8,660 nucleotides of DNA. It comes from a bacterium. GTDB lineage: Bacteria > Krumholzibacteriota > Krumholzibacteriia > LZORAL124-64-63. The translations under genes were made by a program, and so were the position numbers. Below the pieces are notes generated by a model. The model was not told the DNA's origin. It ran no database searches and saw nothing but the letters and a program-made list of their open reading frames with translations. Location: NCBI GenBank assembly GCA_018652925.1, contig JABIBH010000157.1, forward strand, positions 1-8,660. The letters are read 5' to 3'. Below, in pieces: positions 7,221-8,660 of the stretch (the first letter of the stretch is position 1; each line of letters opens with the position of its first letter).

Positions 7221-7768
7221 TATATACCTTCCCTGGGGTGGAATGAACAAGTACCGCTACAGGCGCTGATGACACAATCGTCGCCACAATTGCCATCGCA
7301 CTGCATGCAGATCAAGTCAGTTTTCTGGTGATCGGAGAGGAGACCCTGAATGAATTTTCCCAAGTAATCCAGGAATTGATCCTTTTCATTGTCACTGAAT
7401 TTAGACAACACTGCGTTCTGTTTTTTTGATGAGATAGTATTGAATTTAGTGATAATATTCTGGCCCTCTTCGGCAATTGAGACAAACTGCTGTCGCCTGT
7501 CTTTTTCACCAACTGCTCTTGTGACCAAGCCATCTTTTTGCATGTTTTCAATATTTTTACTGGCAGCTGCATTGCTGATACCCAGAACATGGGCAATTTC
7601 ACTAATGCCAAGCTTGTCTCTGTTGCTGAGTATTTTGAGCAGATAAAACTGGTTGTGAGATAAGTTCAAGTCTGTCGATTTTTGAAGATTGTCTTTCAGG
7701 CAAATCTCCAAAACAACTTGTGAGAGGATTCTGATATTTTCTACTACCGCAGTGTTTTGATCGCGCAC
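7220..7768 (-). CDS. MarR-family regulator with a six-cysteine C-terminal tail
   Basis: 182 residues from GTG at 7768, with CGGAG at 7776-7780 seven bases upstream. The core is a MarR winged helix: 'LSHNQFYLLKILS', 'LGISEIAHVLGISNAAASKNIENMQKDGLV' as recognition region, then the wing 'GEKDRRQQFVSIAEEG' and a dimerisation helix. The usual family length is about 140-150; here about 30 residues are added. The addition holds Cys 154, 157, 161, 165, 170 and 174 (CX2CX3CX3CX4CX3C) and H177. This is suited to an Fe-S cluster, a metal site or a thiol switch. It is the first gene of the electron-transfer operon and ends one base into the next start, so it probably controls its own operon through the palindromes at 7771-7801. 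The ligand and the sign of control are unknown; repression is the simplest guess because an operator overlaps the transcription start. Confidence 0.92.
   Translation of the reverse strand: MRDQNTAVVENIRILSQVVLEICLKDNLQKSTDLNLSHNQFYLLKILSNRDKLGISEIAHVLGISNAAASKNIENMQKDGLVTRAVGEKDRRQQFVSIAEEGQNIITKFNTISSKKQNAVLSKFSDNEKDQFLDYLGKFIQGLLSDHQKTDLICMQCDGNCGDDCVISACSGTCSFHPREGI
7227..7233 (-). promoter_or_regulatory. Ribosome binding site that fixes the Fe-S subunit start
   Basis: GGGAAGG on the minus strand lies six bases before ATG 7220, inside the end of the MarR-like gene. It supports the MTTRREFLK start over the upstream ATG at 7250. With the TAATG junction it suggests coupled translation of regulator and Fe-S subunit. 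Confidence 0.75.
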
Positions 7769-7770
7769 AA

Positions 7771-7785
7771 TTTAACTCCGTTAAT
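7771..7785. promoter_or_regulatory. Second, imperfect operator overlapping the MarR-gene ribosome binding site
   Basis: TTTAACTCCGTTAAT matches the perfect palindrome at 7787-7801 at 12 of 15 positions and is shifted by 16 bp, about 1.5 helical turns. Five of its seven arm pairs are symmetric. It contains the CGGAG ribosome binding site, so its sequence is partly constrained by that, and the repeat could be an auxiliary binding site. Confidence 0.5.
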
Positions 7786-7786
7786 G

Positions 7787-7801
7787 TTTAACTAAGTTAA
7801 A
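7787..7801. promoter_or_regulatory. Perfect 15-nt palindrome, likely MarR-type operator
   Basis: TTTAACTAAGTTAAA has two perfect 7-bp arms around one central base. It touches the -10 box (7801-7806) and covers the expected transcription start. Position, size and AT-rich symmetry fit autoregulation by the MarR-family protein encoded directly downstream. Confidence 0.75.
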
Positions 7802-7828
7802 TAATAGCATAAATTGAGCAGGTGTCAA
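7801..7828 (-). promoter_or_regulatory. Sigma70-type promoter of the MarR/Fe-S/NrfD/cytochrome operon
   Basis: On the minus strand a consensus -35 TTGACA (7823-7828) is followed after 16 bp by TATTAT (7801-7806), with TGC directly upstream as an extended -10. The predicted start, around 7793-7795, gives a leader of about 25 nt before the GTG. This is the best promoter in the window. Confidence 0.8.
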
Positions 7829-7830
7829 TA

Positions 7831-7857
7831 AAAAAACAGGGGCCATTTTGTGGCCCC
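7831..7857 (-). terminator. Rho-independent terminator of the SppA gene
   Basis: On the minus strand GGGGCCA (from 7857-7851), loop CAAAA, then TGGCCCC (7845-7839) is followed by TG and six T. It lies 18 nt past the sppA stop and just upstream of the -35 box of the next operon, so the two units are insulated. Confidence 0.88.
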
Positions 7858-7875
7858 CGTTATAGTTAAGATGAA

Positions 7876-8660
7876 TTACTCAGTAAACATCCACCCATCA
7901 GGCAGTGTAACAGGCATCATCATTATCTGACCACTTCCCTGAGATTCGGCCATAAGTTTCAGCCACGCAATTGCAGGGTCTTCTCTGTTTCCAGTTTGAT
8001 CAGAGATATAAAGTGCCGGGCTGATATTGATTGAACCAAGCATCCCAAACGGTGCTCCTATGCTCGGCATTTTAAATAATGGTCTTGGTGGGTACTCAGT
8101 TAACTGGAACCTGTCACCAATTCCAGCAAGATCTGCTGCTCTGTTGATGGCAGTTTGCAGCCCACCAATTGAATCGGCCAGTCCATTTTCAACTGCGTCT
8201 CCGCCCATCCAGACATGACCGCCAGCTATTGGATAGATTTCATCAGTAGACATGTTTCTGCCTTCGGCTACTGCCTCAACAAAATCGTCATACATATCCA
8301 GGATATCTTCTTTGTTTCGTGCAAATTCTTTATCAGTCAAATCTCTTGCTGGTAGTCGTATGCCAATTAGAGGGTATCTGTATGACTGGTTCATTGAGTA
8401 ATGTTTACCTCGGTCAACTCCGTCAACAGTCAAGCCAACTTTTTCATGCATCTCTTTATCCCAGACCCATGCAGAAATTACGCCAATTGAACCTGTGATT
8501 GTCAGTGGAGTAGTAATGATTTCATCACCATACATACTAATCCAGTAACCTCCTGATGCTGCAAGGTCGCCCTGGCTGATGATAACCGGTTTGCCTTCTT
8601 CCTGAATCAACTTGATCGCTTCAGCAACCAGGTCACTTGGCAACGGATCGCCACCAGGAG
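7876..8660 (-). CDS. sppA: Signal peptide peptidase SppA, 67K type, C-terminal part (5' end beyond the right edge)
   Basis: About 261 residues are visible, reading in from the right edge with 'PGGDPLPSDLVAEAI'. This is the SPGG motif of the peptidase S49 fold. 'GDLAASGGYWI' carries the nucleophile Ser (codon 8554-8556), followed by 'TITGSIGVI' and 'GHVWMGGDAVENGLADSIGG', which closely resemble the C-terminal half of E. coli SppA around Ser409 and beyond. In the 67K type the catalytic Lys is in the N-terminal half, which is outside the window, so catalytic completeness cannot be checked here. SppA is a membrane-bound, periplasm-facing protease that degrades cleaved signal peptides. The visible C-terminus runs about 70 residues beyond the usual domain end, into a Pro- and Met-rich segment of unknown role. 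It is a separate transcription unit from the operon to its left. Confidence 0.93.
   Translation of the reverse strand, partial: PGGDPLPSDLVAEAIKLIQEEGKPVIISQGDLAASGGYWISMYGDEIITTPLTITGSIGVISAWVWDKEMHEKVGLTVDGVDRGKHYSMNQSYRYPLIGIRLPARDLTDKEFARNKEDILDMYDDFVEAVAEGRNMSTDEIYPIAGGHVWMGGDAVENGLADSIGGLQTAINRAADLAGIGDRFQLTEYPPRPLFKMPSIGAPFGMLGSINISPALYISDQTGNREDPAIAWLKLMAESQGSGQIMMMPVTLPDGWMFTE

Noticed and set aside
7221..7250. Longer Fe-S protein starting at ATG 7250
   Set aside because: It would put ten residues before the twin-arginine signal and extend into the MarR-like gene. ATG 7220 has a well-placed GGGAAGG.
1..8660. CRISPR array, tRNA, rRNA, insertion sequence or attachment site
   Set aside because: No regularly spaced repeats, no tRNA cloverleaf or rRNA-like sequence, and no transposase or flanking inverted repeats were seen. 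The only inverted repeats are terminators, the operators and the SECIS-like hairpin.

Overview
The window looks like a chromosomal segment of an uncultured, electron-transport-rich anaerobe or facultative anaerobe with moderate to low GC. Three things point towards the FCB group or a neighbouring candidate phylum (Zixibacteria or KSB1-like). First, a secreted beta-propeller protein ends in a 'YPNPFNP...' T9SS/FlgD-Ig-like sorting domain. Second, there are many multiheme c-type cytochromes. Third, one operon combines HybA-like, HybB/NrfD-like and multiheme subunits. The phylum is inference only; no rRNA or marker gene is present. All eight stop codons seen are TAA or TAG.

Layout: (1) 1-1476 (+) is the 3' part of a CbcL-like fusion, with six visible CxxCH heme sites followed by a five-helix cytochrome b domain; it ends at a strong bidirectional terminator. 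(2) 1541-2080 (-) is a secreted tetraheme cytochrome c554-like protein, convergent with gene 1. (3) 2332-3972 (+) is a secreted beta-propeller with a C-terminal sorting domain. It is interrupted once, in frame, by TGA at codon 117, inside a Cys-rich CxCxxU loop and just upstream of a hairpin with bacterial-SECIS-like geometry. (4) 7768 down to 4018 (-) is a four-gene operon: a MarR-type regulator with a six-cysteine tail, a Tat-exported four-cluster [4Fe-4S] protein, a ten-helix NrfD/HybB quinone-site protein, and a 13-heme periplasmic cytochrome. All three junctions overlap (1, 8 and 8 nt). The operon has a good sigma70-type promoter, and a perfect 15-nt palindrome covers the presumed transcription start. 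(5) 7876 to the right edge (-) is the C-terminal part of a 67K-type SppA protease, closed off by its own terminator just upstream of the operon promoter.

How the genes fit together: the operon encodes a membrane module that would exchange electrons between the quinone pool (NrfD-like subunit), a chain of Fe-S clusters, and periplasmic hemes. It resembles Hmc/Nrf/Cbc-type complexes and has no catalytic molybdopterin or hydrogenase subunit. The CbcL-like fusion at the left edge is a second membrane-to-periplasm electron conduit, and the c554-like protein is a plausible soluble shuttle. The regulator's Cys-rich tail suggests redox or metal control of the operon. The most unusual items are the candidate selenocysteine codon in the propeller protein and the Cys-tailed MarR protein with its tandem operators.
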